The translations under genes were made by a program, and so were the position numbers. 64,000 nt of DNA from the NCBI GenBank assembly GCA_949987565.1, contig OX465109.1, forward strand, positions 14,525,400-14,589,399. Reading direction: 5' to 3'. Shown in pieces: positions 1 through 9,974 of the stretch; within the stretch, counting starts at the first letter, position 1; every line of letters begins with the position of its first letter. The stretch is from Luidia sarsii. Its lineage: Eukaryota; Echinodermata; Asteroidea; Paxillosida; Luidiidae. The notes under the pieces are model-generated. The model saw only the letters and a list, made by a program, of their open reading frames with translations, was not told where the DNA came from and did no database searches.

Positions 1-362
1 CTTTCTTGGCAAACACTTCATGTATCTCCAAATACATGGCACTGCTATGACCACATGGCTCCTTTGCCTCTCCTTGAAGGACACATGCTCAGTGCAGCAC
101 ATTGCCATCCCTGGATTACACTTCATTTGGACTAGGGATGGAAGCAGCCTGAATGCTGCCTTTTGACCAGGCCAACTCTTTCCCTAGCACCATTGTGTTC
201 ACATGGGAACACTCAACCAAGCCCACTTTTCTGGAGGTCACCATTCAGAAAGATGATAGCTCACCAACTTCTGACTTGTATTTGAAGCCTACTGACACTC
301 ATCGACAGTCAAGTTCTCGGGTTGAGGTGCATATGTTCAAATTATTTTCTCCGCCATACACT
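1..362 (+). pseudogene. Penelope-like element fragment (RT palm/thumb)
   Basis: A degenerate stretch of Penelope-like reverse transcriptase cut by the window edge. It aligns base by base with 20474-20920 of the PLE at 19837-22000: the GTAMGT-type region, the 'FIWTRDGSS' region after the catalytic aspartates, and the 'SDLYLKPTDTH' thumb. It has stop codons, small deletions and a larger deletion before the part matching 'RICSNESDF'. Unlike the 19.8 kb copy it keeps the segment 'VFTWEHS', showing that the other copy lost these codons. It is a dead fragment, probably in the last intron of AAAS. Confidence 0.75.
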
Positions 363-577
363 AATTGTGGCACTTTGAGGGAAAATCCTGACAAATCACA
401 TACTGTCACTGCCATGAATATGACTGATGGTGAATCAAGATTGCAAATACATAAGATTCTGAGTGAGTTACCATCTGCAACGTCTGATGTTGATGAGGAC
501 ATTGATCACTACTGTCAGGCTGTAATATGTTAATTAAATTGCTCCATGGAAGTTCTGGCAGGAAAATAAGCACATAC

Positions 578-662
578 CACTGTCAATAATGCTCCATGTT
601 TAAAGTTTGGCTGGAAGGATATCAACCGTGGGATCTCATCAGGCTCACCGCGCACAAAGCCA
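578..662 (-). CDS. AAAS: AAAS (ALADIN) exon, most C-terminal one visible
   Basis: This 85-nt exon is read on the minus strand. The acceptor is AG at 663-664 (minus CCCCAAG) and the donor is GTATGT just below 578. It completes a split serine codon and gives 28 codons containing 'GFVRGEPDEIPRLISFQPNF' followed by KHGALLTV. This matches the vertebrate ALADIN stretch ending in FHPSFNKGALLSV without gaps. ALADIN is a WD40-repeat nucleoporin anchored by NDC1 on the cytoplasmic face of the nuclear pore. The exon ends in phase 0; the remaining C-terminal exon(s) (human GWSTGRIAHIPLYF region) must lie beyond position 1. Confidence 0.9.
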
Positions 663-1006
663 CTTGGGGACAATAAGGAAGCAAGCACAAGTACAAGTCT
701 TTAGGGTGTAAAGTGGTGCATAAATTATGAATATGAAAAATACAACCTGCCATAAGCCTTGATTCATTAAAAAATATAATCAAGCTTGCAGCACAAAGTA
801 AAATTTAGACTGAAAATAAAGTGTGTAGTGTAAGACATACAAGAGGGGATTGATACAGTGATACAGTGAATGTCTAGAACTTGATTGTGCCATTGATGCA
901 GATGCACACAGGATCTCAATGATGTACAGTGTATGTATGTTAAACTACTCCATGCTGACAAAGTCCTTGGCAATGGAATAGAAGAGAAAAAAGTGAACAT
1001 GCTCAC

Positions 1007-1150
1007 CTCGGTATCAGTTGTAACACAGGATGCATTCTTGAGCTGAATAAGGCAATCAGGTAGTTTACAGTATTGTTACTCTGCTCGAACAAGACAGCTA
1101 ATCTCTCACCAGTAGGATCCCACTCCATGTCTTGAATAAGTCCACCAACT
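1007..1150 (-). CDS. AAAS: AAAS (ALADIN) exon, late WD repeat
   Basis: This 144-nt minus exon has a TTGCAG acceptor and a GTGAGC donor. It encodes 'GGLIQDMEWDPTGERLAVLF' and ends 'VLQLIP'. The family counterpart is the EAHSMVWDPSGERLAVLM repeat of vertebrate ALADIN. A split Arg codon joins it to the exon at 4198 and a split Ser codon to the exon at 578. The loop after the GERLAVL strand is shorter than in mammals. Confidence 0.95.
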
Positions 1151-2403
1151 CTGCAATTTACAAGAGTAAGAATGGTTCTTGGTATATGTATACAGCTGCT
1201 GATAAAAGGTTCTACAGGCATATTCACATTTTAGCTATAAACCAAACCAAAACAAACTTTTGTTTTATGGTTTTCTGTATAATGGTTGGTTGAGGTAAGC
1301 CTTTCCTCCTCTTGTATCAATCCTCCATTCACCCTTAGAGGAATGTCTTTTTACCCAAAACGATTTTCAAAAGAGCGCCCCTGCCAAGACTGTTTCATTA
1401 CTTAGGTTTTTTTTTATTATCCATCAATTTTCTTCTACATAAATCAGTAGCTGGGTCATTCCATATTAGAGTAACCCACCATTTGACCTGAGGTCTTCAG
1501 GTTTTAATAAAACAATGCTATTCCTGTAGAGTGTAGACAGCACGGAGTAATTACACATTGTATGATTAACAAATGCCAATTTTCATTTAAATCTAAAAAA
1601 AAACACCACATTTTAATCATCTAACAAGAAAAATGAATATAAACTGATTAATCTTAGTGCTCAAAAGGACATGAGATTCCACTTGAGAAGGAACCAATCA
1701 TTGAAGAAAAAACATTGCTTTTTGGGGTTTGAAACTTTTGGGCTTTCATGTGAAGTTCATGAAAGTATAAAGGTACCAGTATATCAAGTCTAATTTTCAT
1801 AATCCCTGTGAATAGAGAATGATGTTTCTAGTACTAGGTTTTTCATGATTTTCATACAAAATTTACATAAATTTGATGAATGATGACAGACAGATGTTTG
1901 CTTAACTAATAGTGAAGAAGTGGACTTTTGAATAAAAACTCAATTTTTCTTTAATTACCTATACTGCATGTGCATGCAATGAAAACCAGATTCTGCTAAC
2001 AAGTGCCTGACATTTTGCTTGTAGTAAGACCTTTCTTAAAGGGAGAACAGTTTGCATTTGAGACAGTTTCTGCTAAGATTTTTGAGAAAGGTGCTGCTCA
2101 GATTCATGAGTGGCCAAATAATATAAGTTAATAGTGAGATTTAAAATATGTTGAACAAGTAATTCTAACTTTCAATTGTAAAAGAGCTTTCATACTAAAA
2201 GCATTGTTATACATTTTATGGGTATTATTTCATCATAATGCACAACCCTAATGCAGGTGCATTGAGCTTTCCAGTTTAATAAAATATTAAGTAAAGAACC
2301 AGGAATGTGGCTTTGCAATACAATGTTCACGTGTAATTCTGGAGGTTAATAGTCCAGGCATATAAATATTATTATTATTATTGTAATGGTTTATTCAGTT
2401 AAC
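1151..2403. other. AAAS intron, no gene seen
   Basis: AT-rich intron sequence between the exons at 1007 and 4198. No coding frame, RNA gene or recognisable transposon is visible before the Penelope element that begins at 2417. A short (ATT)n run lies at about 2369-2382. Confidence 0.6.
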
Positions 2404-2419
2404 TGGTTAAAATTGGATC

Positions 2420-2475
2420 TAAAATTTAGTGGGCCTGACGTTTCGATCCTAGCAGGACCTTTCTCAAAGGCAGAG
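2420..2475 (-). ncRNA. Hammerhead-ribozyme-like 3' end of PLE (degenerate core)
   Basis: The minus strand reads TTGAGAA, then a stem-loop GGTCC-TGCTA-GGATC, then GAAACGTC. This is the hammerhead order: CUGANGA-like box, helix II, GAAA, very short helix III, GUC cleavage triplet. PLEs are known to carry hammerhead motifs. The first box departs from CUGANGA at key positions, so this copy may be inactive. Confidence 0.45.
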
Positions 2476-2744
2476 TGACAAGGACAAAACAGATACATGT
2501 ACACGAAGGCAGGGGGAGAGAGTGAATAGGACACGGATGAGAAACAAAGGACAAAGAGTGAAGCTGGTAGGGAGAGATCAAAGGGAAGGGCAAGGGGTAG
2601 GGTAGGGATTAGTGAGAGGAGGGGGAAAGATCAAAGAGAAGGGCAAGGAGTGGGGTAGGGATTAGTGACAATAGGGGGAAAGATCAAAGAGAGAAGTGTG
2701 AAAGACTGAACACAAAAGAAGGATTATCAGAAAGCTGCATGGTG

Positions 2745-3585
2745 TTAGTCATTACCCTCCTGGATGTTGAGACCATGTGGTTGAATAGTCCGAAGACGCT
2801 TCATCCACATTTTCTCACGGCTAAGACGGACAGCATTACTACGGTGACCAAGTGATTCTATGCCCAGTACACTCATATCTGATATCGAATGATCAGGGAG
2901 ATTGAAGTGATACCCAACAGGGGTGTCCATTTTACCGGTTTTGATAGTAGACCTACATGTATGGCCATAGATACGTTTTTTGAGGGTGTTTTTTGTCTCG
3001 CCAACATACTGAATATTACAAACTCTACAAGAGATGAGGTATATGATGTTTGAGGTAGTGCACGTGATAGAGCCATAGGTCGTGTGGGTAGTTCCAGAAG
3101 AATGTCCATTGAAAGAGTCTATTTCCTTGACATGTGTCTTGCAAACAATGCATTTCGAGGTACACTTAAATGTACCAAATTTGGTTGGAGGTGAAGAGTC
3201 CAAAGGGGGAACCTCTGCTCGGACAATTAAGTCACGCAGGTTACGGGGGCGCCTGAAAGCCAAAACAGGCGAATTAGGAATGGCTTCAGCCAGACGATCT
3301 GAAGTGTGGAGAATATGGTAGTTTTCCTTAGTTATCTTTCTGAGAGGAGGAAGAGAAGGGTGGTAGGAAGTAACTAAGGGAACCTTGGGCTTGTCCTTGG
3401 GACCTGGTGGCTTTTGTTTTAGTGCTGAACTTTTGGGAATGGAATAGACTTTAGCAATGGAGTTCTTCACTTGGCGAGAACTATAGCCTCTAGCAACCAA
3501 GTTACTGGCCAATACACGTGTATGGCGGCGAAAGTCAGACTCATTGGAACATATACGCCTCAATCTGAGGGCCTGGCTGTAAAAT
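2745..3585 (-). pseudogene. PLE C-terminal ORF: linker zinc finger and GIY-YIG endonuclease
   Basis: An uninterrupted frame of about 280 codons. It covers the RT-to-endonuclease linker ('RRHTRVLASNLVARGYSSRQ'), a CxxxCxxC motif (KCTSKCIVC), and a GIY-YIG nuclease core 'IYLISCRVCNIQYVGETKNT' followed by the KRIYGH arginine/histidine motif. In PLEs the GIY-YIG domain nicks the target for target-primed reverse transcription. The apparent upstream start (to 3629) lies outside the element, so it is not a genuine initiation site. The frame is intact here but lacks RT, so it cannot move on its own. Confidence 0.85.
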
Positions 3586-3598
3586 TGGTTAAAATTGG

Positions 3599-4197
3599 CA
3601 CGCACTTGCTGAATTACAGCCACATTCACAATAAAAAAGATAATAATTGATCATTTGCAACATACATGTATCACATGTATGCGGAAATTTAACTGTTTGT
3701 TTATTTTAAATATCACCTCCCCATTCCGCGTTGACGTGCGTGTGCACACGCCAACAACACAATTCACGGGCATCGCATTGGACTTAAAGGAGCCCGAAAA
3801 AATGTTGACAAAATGTCACCAAAATACACACAATATACACACGGTGATTGTACCGATATTTTTGTTGTCGACTTGTAACCACGGCCGAGCAAGTACCCCT
3901 GCAAACGTCACCATAACTGGTTTTCTGATTCCCCATATGAAATGCGTGTATTGATAAGGGAGCCAGTGATAGACCCCCTCAACAGTGGAAGCGTGGATAG
4001 TTTTTCATTTCTCTACAATACCAGGAAGACATCGTGGATTTTTAATCGAACCCCCAAAAATGGTATTCAGATCAGACTTTTTACGTGTTTATGTTATGAA
4101 GGTGTCATTTGGATACAATTACATAAATACATTATGCAATCGCAAAATGAATTTGTCAAAATCCACTTTATTTGGTCTTTCATACACAATGTTTCAC
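3599..4197. other. AAAS intron remainder, no gene seen
   Basis: Between the PLE and the next AAAS exon. Apparent ORFs on the plus strand at 3655-4385 have no family signal and overlap a real minus-strand exon, so they are treated as chance frames. Confidence 0.5.
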
Positions 4198-4431
4198 CTG
4201 ATGTCTTGCCCCTTGCTTTGAAGAAAGACTTGAGACAGATCAGCACAATTCACAGCAGTCTGAGATCCATCAATGGCATTAGTCATTTCCTTAAATCTAA
4301 GAGCAAATATTACAGTTTCTTGGTTGGTACAAAACAGGAGAACGGTACTGTCAGGACTCCAACAGGCTACCTGGCACCGACCTGACAAACCCGTCCACTT
4401 CTCACATGTCCACGTTTGTGTTTCCCAAACT
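4198..4431 (-). CDS. AAAS: AAAS (ALADIN) exon, WD repeat with TWTCEKW motif
   Basis: This 234-nt minus exon has acceptor TTGTTTAG and donor GTGAAA. It encodes 'VWETQTWTCEKWTGLSGRCQ' then 'ACWSPDSTVLLFCTNQE' and ends 'SQVFLQSKGQDI'. Vertebrate ALADIN has [28 protein letters not shown] at the same place, making this one of the clearest identifications in the window. Arg codons are split at both borders, in phase with its neighbours. Confidence 0.97.
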
Positions 4432-4777
4432 CTAAACAAAACCAAAAGTAATAGAAAATTGTAAATTTCTATGGGAATAATTAGGGGATAATCAGAGGTT
4501 ATTATTTTGTATCTCTGAAACATGTTTAAAATCAACTTTTTCCTTCTTTTCTGGTATTGGTTGTATTCTACTGTAAGACCATTTTAGACCATTCAGATTA
4601 GCACCATCAATGAAAACTAGATTTATTTTAAGGAATTGGTATGAAATATGTAGCAGCAATGCAAAAGCTTACTCAAATTATTTTCTCAAAAGGAAAATTA
4701 CAATAGCACACCCTTACTCAACAACACACATAATATTGATATTTCTAATTCATTATTGGCAGTATGTGTAAAATTAC

Positions 4778-4902
4778 CTGAACATATGTGAAGGAGTAGC
4801 AGCAAATAGCTTAGTGCTATCAGCTGACCATCTGAGAAAGGTCACACCACCACCACCACTTCTTCTTAAAGCCATACACGTCTCTCTCGGTACATCCCAC
4901 AC
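4778..4902 (-). CDS. AAAS: AAAS (ALADIN) exon, GGGGVT WD repeat
   Basis: This 125-nt minus exon has acceptor ACCCAAG and donor GTAATT. It encodes 'VWDVPRETCMALRRSGGGGV' then 'TFLRWSADSTKLFAATPSHMF'. The vertebrate counterpart is [29 protein letters not shown]. It starts in phase 0 after the exon at 8393 and ends with a split Arg codon. It is too short to stand out as an ORF and was found by homology and splice phase. Confidence 0.95.
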
Positions 4903-5845
4903 CTTGGGTCAATGAATAATACATTGTAAAAAAGTATGCAGATATCAGGAAATTATATACCACTCCTAGATACAGGTTTACAGAAATCCTCTAATCTCAT
5001 TGATTTCTATAGTACATGTGTACTTCTGGGCACTGTGACCTCGGCACAAAAGCTCAAGGGAACCAAGAGCTCAGAGTCCCACAAGTTTTCATGAAGTTGG
5101 ACACCAAAAGCCCCAGGCACCAAAAGCAAGAAACACACATACAGTATATCAAAACAATGAAACATTTAACTGTGCAATTTAAACAGGTCACCCAAGAAAA
5201 CACTATAAAATAATATGTCTAGACACTGATCTTTCACCTTCGTTTGCACTAGGGAAGGAAAGGACACTTATATAATCTCCCATGTTGAACTCACTCAGGG
5301 AAAAGGATGTTATAACTGTTACAAACATTAAACATGATTTGTTTGTTTCATCTAATTATGTTATATAATAATGCAACCTCTACACCTTGCCCGATTCATT
5401 AAAATATGCTTGACAGTTATTAGATACAGCTGTCTAAATATAATTAAACCATTTTGGACTGTCTTGTTCCATAGAAAAAAATGCCATCATGCCAAATGCA
5501 GCCAAATGCAGCCAAAGGAAATGACAGTCACTACAGATTTGATGGTGGTATATAAATTGGTCCTGAACATGTCATGTCCACACGCAAGAAAAAATAACAC
5601 TTTAGAAAACCCCACTGGATCTTGTTCACCAATGCAATACAAGGTTGGTTTTCCAACCCCCTTGATATTCTACCTTAAAAGTGAAACAAATCTTAACCCT
5701 GTATCAAAAATGAACAGACAGTAATTGCAAATTTTACATGCACAATACCCCCAACAATCCCAAAACAACCAAACCCAAGTTTCCTCGCCCACTGTAATTT
5801 TTTTTTCTACCTCTGGTGATGGTCACCCTTAAATTACAGAGTTAA
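4903..5845. other. AAAS intron, no gene seen
   Basis: AT-rich intronic sequence. Only a small direct repeat (GCCAAATGCA twice at about 5500-5515) is visible; there is no coding or transposon signature. Confidence 0.5.
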
Positions 5846-6094
5846 ACGTCTAAAGAAGACTGGTAGAGAGAGCAGAAAGCAATTTGTAGCCTGACAAATA
5901 CCTGTTTTGACATAAGTTGCCACATGAATTGCCAGATTAGCGGCAACAATTGCGCTATTGTGGGACCTTTACTGTTGATTATCGAGGAATAGCGCACTGC
6001 CACATAAGACAATGCATTTGCATGTCCCACAGGGCAACAGTCATCGGACAGACACCGATAGACAGTGGAAATCCACCCACTATCTCCATTGAAA
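5846..6094 (+). repeat. Diverged relative of the TTAA MITE, left part
   Basis: The sequence follows the internal region of the MITE at 6458-7143 ('AAGTTGCCACATGAATTGCC', GGGACCTTTACTG and so on) but is clearly more diverged. Its last 71 bases (6024-6094) recur at 7229-7306 on the other side of an insertion, where the element continues. Confidence 0.55.
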
Positions 6095-7228
6095 ATGCGT
6101 GTTTTAAAAACACGCATTTTTATGACGTCAAGATTGCGTCATGACATTTTGGCCCCGGTGGGTGTTTCTAAACTACATTCACAATAGATATAAACAATTT
6201 TTTTTTTTTTAAATCTTGCTCCATTGGCCAAATATGCTCAATTGAATGTGAAAATCTGAAAAGTTAATGACCTCATTATTATTCATGAGATGACGTCACC
6301 ATCAAATGAGGGCAATTTTTGGATACACCTTTTCCCAACTTAGATATAGTGTAAAATTGAAACCAAACGAAATTGCATTTTTGCTTACAATGGAGTTTGA
6401 AATTTGCCCCTTTAAAGCACTGTCACGTGACACATGATGACGTCATGACAATTTTAACCACTTCACGCCGGGACCTCCGAATCCGGAGGTCAATTGGATT
6501 GCCTATGCAACGGGGCCCTCCGAATCCGGGCACCACTATTGTCCACATTCTAAACAAAGACTCTTTTCAGCTTAGAACAAAGCAATACGAATCAGTACAA
6601 AGACCCTTTTTGACGCAAGTTGCCACATGAATTACAAGATAAGCAGCAGTAATTGTGCAATTATGGGACTTTTACTGTGGAGGATCGAGGGATACTGCAC
6701 TGCAGCTGAAAGTACGCGGGGGACATTGTCTTTGCATGCCACACAGCTCAACAGTCGTCGGTCTGGCACTGGAATTCCCTCCACATTCTTTACCGTAATC
6801 TGTACGCTCGTTTGTGGCCGACCAACTCGAAGATTTGACTGCTTGGAGTGGAGGCTGGAGTCTGCGGTCAGCTATTGTCAGCAGCGTACACACACACGTC
6901 CGTTACGGTCCATTGACGATGCACAAAGGGCCCTTTCTCGAACGGATAATCTCTTGACAAAAGCCACAACGACGTCCGAATTGTGGCAGGTTTTACTTTC
7001 TTGTACCCATAGTATACTCTTATCGATTTATTTCACATAAATATATTGTTCCGATTGTTTTAGCGAGATTTGAAAATGATGCATTGTTCAAAAACCCCTG
7101 TATGGCGGTCATCGGCGCTGAAAAACCCCCCGGCGCGAAGTGGTTAAGACAACTGTGCACTAGCTCAACATAGGCTCTATGCATTTGCAAAGTTTGAAAA
7201 AAATCCAAGTGTGTTCAATGGCAAAAGT
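6095..7228 (+). repeat. CRE-rich repeat segment inserted with ~70 bp flanking duplication
   Basis: This segment of the repeat that dominates 33-43 kb begins with a perfect hairpin (ATGCGTGTTTT/AAAACACGCAT). It contains TGACGTCA palindromes and GTCACGTGAC, and ends near TTCAATGGCAAAAG. It is itself interrupted by the TTAA MITE at 6458-7143. Direct repeats 6024-6094 and 7229-7306 (about 70 bp, near identical apart from a 7-base indel) flank it, suggesting a long target duplication. Confidence 0.6.
6458..7143 (+). mobile_element. TTAA-targeting MITE (piggyBac-like termini), copy 1
   Basis: A non-autonomous DNA transposon of 686 bp flanked by TTAA at 6454-6457 and 7144-7147. Terminal inverted repeats are CCACTTCACGCCGGG on the left and CCCGGCGCGAAGTGG on the right. 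The flanks rejoin as ATTTTAAGACAACTGTGC, which is present uninterrupted at 10632 in a sister repeat, so the target and single TTAA are confirmed within the window. TTAA duplication and short TIRs are typical of piggyBac. It has no coding capacity; frames inside are chance ORFs. Confidence 0.85.
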
Positions 7229-8080
7229 GTCCCACAGGGCAACAGTCATCGGACAAACACCGATAGACAGTGGAAATCCACCCACTACACTGTATCTCCA
7301 TTGAAATCTTGGCTCTTGGGCCGACCACCTGAAAGATTAATTTGCCTAGAGGGGAGGCTTACGTACAGGGGCTACTTGGACCCACGGTACGCTCCTTGAC
7401 TACTCAAAATGGGCCCTTTTTGGGAGCATCTTATGCCTTGACAAAATCCACACTGAAGTCTGAATTGTACCAGGTTAGACTCACTTGTAAACAGTAGGGC
7501 CATTCCCACTACAAAAATAATCGTGATAATAATCGCGATTTGAATCGCGATTCTAAAAACTTTTGGGGGGGGTCGTGTCCACACAGGCCAAAAAATTGTA
7601 TTGCAAAAAATCACGAGCCAATTGCGGTCAGCAGTTGTGATCAAGGGGTGGGTGTGTCCTTGAGGGTGGTCCACACAGGGAGACATATAAACAAGCACGG
7701 CACTTCCTGCCAATCAGAGCGTGAGTGGTGCATTGTGGAATTAAAAAACCTGGTGTGATTCAGTGGAGCGTTCCCACACACACTGAATCGCGATTCAAAT
7801 CCCACTAATAATTACATTTATTGTGTCCACACACGCAAAAAGAGTTTGAATCGTGAATCAAATCGAGATCCAATTTTTAAATTTTTATTTGGTGTAGTGT
7901 AAACAGCCCTAGTGTTCACTTATTGATACATGTTGTATATTTTACAGATACAGATACATGTACAGGTACAGCATATATTCCTGATTGTTTATATATGTTC
8001 CTGATTGCTAAGTGAGATTTGAAAATGCCAAATTGTTCCAAACCCACATATGGCATGATGTTTTGGTGGTCATGGACATC
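7229..8080 (+). repeat. Diverged relative of the TTAA MITE, right part, split by an hAT-like MITE
   Basis: This continues the element seen at 5846-6094: 'GGGCCCTTTTTGGGAGC', 'TTGACAAAATCCACACTGAA', then after the insertion at 7495-7911 'TGAGATTTGAAAATGCCAAA' and CATATGGCATGATG, parallel to the end of the MITE at 6458. The terminal CCGGCGCGAAGTGG is no longer recognisable. Confidence 0.45.
7495..7911. mobile_element. hAT-like MITE with AATCGCGATT motifs
   Basis: The ends are inverted: TAGGGCCATTCCCACTAC on the left and, on the opposite strand, TAGGGCTGTTTACACTAC on the right. Both arms continue with GATTTGAATCGCGATTC-type palindromes and 'GTGTCCACACA'. The AGGGC(N)TTCCCACTAC end resembles hAT MITEs. 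I could not see an exact 8-bp target duplication (GTAAACAG versus GTGTTCAC), so superfamily assignment is tentative. Confidence 0.6.
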
Positions 8081-8392
8081 TGATTCAGTCATGAGTGCGA
8101 TTCCATGATCGGAAATGATTCTTCCTCATTCTGGCAGAGCATTGCCCATACACACATGTACCTTAGAACACGGAAGTATGTATCCGGTCATGTCTGAACT
8201 GCACAGCTGGCCCAAATGGCCACATTGCATTGACAATTCAAACACAATAAATACATTCGAAACAGTGCACATAAATAAATACTGTTTAAAACAACAATTT
8301 AACAGAAAAAGTCATCAATAGTCTTCCTGAAACATTGTATGGTGCAGTTTGAATATCAATACTTTGTATGCATGAAAAACTTTTATTCTGAC
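8081..8392. other. AAAS intron, no gene seen
   Basis: Intron sequence just downstream, in transcript sense, of the exon at 8393. No recognisable element or coding signal. Confidence 0.5.
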
Positions 8393-8513
8393 CTGTATAG
8401 CCGTATCACTTGGAGATGCAGAAACAAGCATTCGACCTCTGGGATCCCAGGCTATGCTGGTTATAGGACCATGGCCACCCTCACTTAATACTTGCACACA
8501 GTTAGCTGATGGC
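8393..8513 (-). CDS. AAAS: AAAS (ALADIN) exon, [12 protein letters not shown] repeat
   Basis: This 121-nt minus exon has acceptor CTTTAATAG and donor GTCAGA. It encodes '[20 protein letters not shown]' followed by [20 protein letters not shown]. Vertebrate ALADIN reads [26 protein letters not shown] here. It joins in phase to the exon at 23469 through a split Arg codon across an intron of about 15 kb, and to the exon at 4778 in phase 0. Confidence 0.96.
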
Positions 8514-9344
8514 CTATTAAAGAAAATCACATTGATCATTACAAGTACATGAACTGTAATTTAATTTTCAGTGCACTCAACAAATCTTGAGTTTTACAGC
8601 ATGAAAATTCTGATGATGGTTGGCACAAGAGTAGCCTGGCAAGTTATAGACTGTGCGCACTTCATTAAGCACAAGGCCTGTACATTTACAGCATCCCCCT
8701 CCCCCTCAGATGCTGGGTGCTGTGTGTGTGGAAGCTGTGGAAAAAGAAGAGAAAAGTTACATCCCACAGTTCAGTGCGCACATATAAACATCCAGTGTCA
8801 CCACAACCAGTTGGTTATCTCCACATGGCAGTATTAGAAAACCAAGCGCATGCAGTCTGGAAAGTGCAAAAAATAAAACAAAAAAAGATTTTTGAATCCT
8901 GATTCACTTTTCCATAGTTTTGCTGGGTGTGGACCTGCATGAAAAAAAGTCCAGTCATCAGCATCAACTGACTCTTGAAACTCAAGCGAGACATTTTAAT
9001 TTCCATCAACAACGGTATGGGAATACTATATAGTATAGGAAAGAATAGGAAAGTATAGGAAAAGCATGACATCATCGCAAATATTAATCTGTATCTGTGA
9101 TGAACGAATCCAAATCATACTCATACTCATAGCTTACGATTGTGATTCTTTTATGAATTCTGGGAAATTTGAAGTTATTTTCCCTCTAACTTCCAGTTTG
9201 TTTTTTGTCATATCGCTTGAACTTGACACTTCTGCGGTCTAGGAGGAAGGCAATAATCCTGCTGATTTCCTCAAACTTTGCCATTGATATAGTGAAAATG
9301 CATTTCTCAAATATAGTGACGCAATATAGCACTGGAAGTTAGGT
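8514..9344. other. Start of the 15-kb AAAS intron, no gene seen
   Basis: Intronic sequence with short repeats (TATAGGAAAG-like at 9030-9062). No coding or mobile-element signature. Confidence 0.5.
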
Positions 9345-9560
9345 CAAACGGTATAACACCCTTGTCAACCCAGTTCTGCTGTATGGTTCTGAATGCTGGA
9401 GAGCCATTAATAGTGATATGCACAAGATCAACGCCTTCCACAATGAGTGCCGCAAAATAATTTGTGGCATCTTCTGGCCGAGCAAGATCTCCAACGAAAA
9501 ACTGCACAGTCAAGCTTCTCGTGCGAATCGAGTCGGCTTTATTCTGCGCAGTGCTCTCAT
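9345..9560 (+). pseudogene. Non-LTR retrotransposon RT C-terminal remnant
   Basis: The plus strand encodes 'YNTLVNPVLLYGSECWRAIN' followed by HKINAFHNECRKIICGIFW and 'ISNEKL'. The YG(S/A)E(C/T)W motif followed by a Cys-rich CRxI stretch is typical of the region just after the RT domain in RTE/jockey-like elements. Only about 70 codons remain, without RT catalytic motifs or a 3' tail. Confidence 0.7.
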
Positions 9561-9695
9561 TGTCCTTTTACGGGTTTTTCCGTGTCAGCAAAGTTACAGC
9601 CGCCAACAAATCTAGTGTAAGCGAGCACATATTGAACCTACACGACATCTGGTTTGAGGGCAAAGACTGTTCGATTTTGGTCAGCTGAGGTACTA

Positions 9696-9974
9696 TAAAT
9701 GATGGCATTTTTTGGATACACCTTTTCCCAACTTAGATACAGTGCAAAGTTGAAACCAAACAAACTCGTACTTTTACTTTTAATGGAGTTTAAAGCGATG
9801 TCACGTGACACGCGATGACGTCATGACAATTTCAAGGGCATTAGGACAAATTTCAGCTTGGGTTCTATGCATTTGCCAAGTTTGAAAAAAATCCAAGTGT
9901 GTTCAATGCCCAAGGTGCTCTTTACAAAACCCCTGTGCTTTGTCTATGGCATTTTCCGAGAAGAAGATTTTTTT
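9696..9974 (+). repeat. CRE-rich repeat, partial copy
   Basis: Matches the second half of the repeat array unit: 'TTTGGATACACCTTTTCCCA', GTCACGTGACACGCGATGACGTCATGA, then TGTCTATGGCATTTTCCGAGAAGAAG. It is 5' truncated and abuts the next copy head to tail. Confidence 0.75.

Larger units (their letters stand above)
2417..3585 (-). mobile_element. 5'-truncated Penelope-like element with exact target duplication
   Basis: A minus-strand PLE in an AAAS intron. The 13-bp direct repeat TGGTTAAAATTGG occurs at 2404-2416 and 3586-3598 and bounds it exactly, so I read it as a target-site duplication. From its 5' end (high coordinate) it holds the RT-thumb/linker and GIY-YIG coding region, a GA-rich 3' UTR with a repeated unit of about 60 bp (GGGGAAAGATCAAAG type, 2570-2690), and the hammerhead-like 3' end at 2420-2475. 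The RT catalytic core is absent. It is closely related to the copies at 13262 and 19837. Confidence 0.85.

Noticed and set aside
153..533. 126-codon ORF as an independent gene
   Set aside because: Its first half is a PLE thumb fragment and the remainder lacks any family signal.
3655..4385. Plus-strand ORFs of 99 and 147 codons
   Set aside because: The second overlaps a well-supported AAAS exon on the opposite strand; neither has a recognisable domain.
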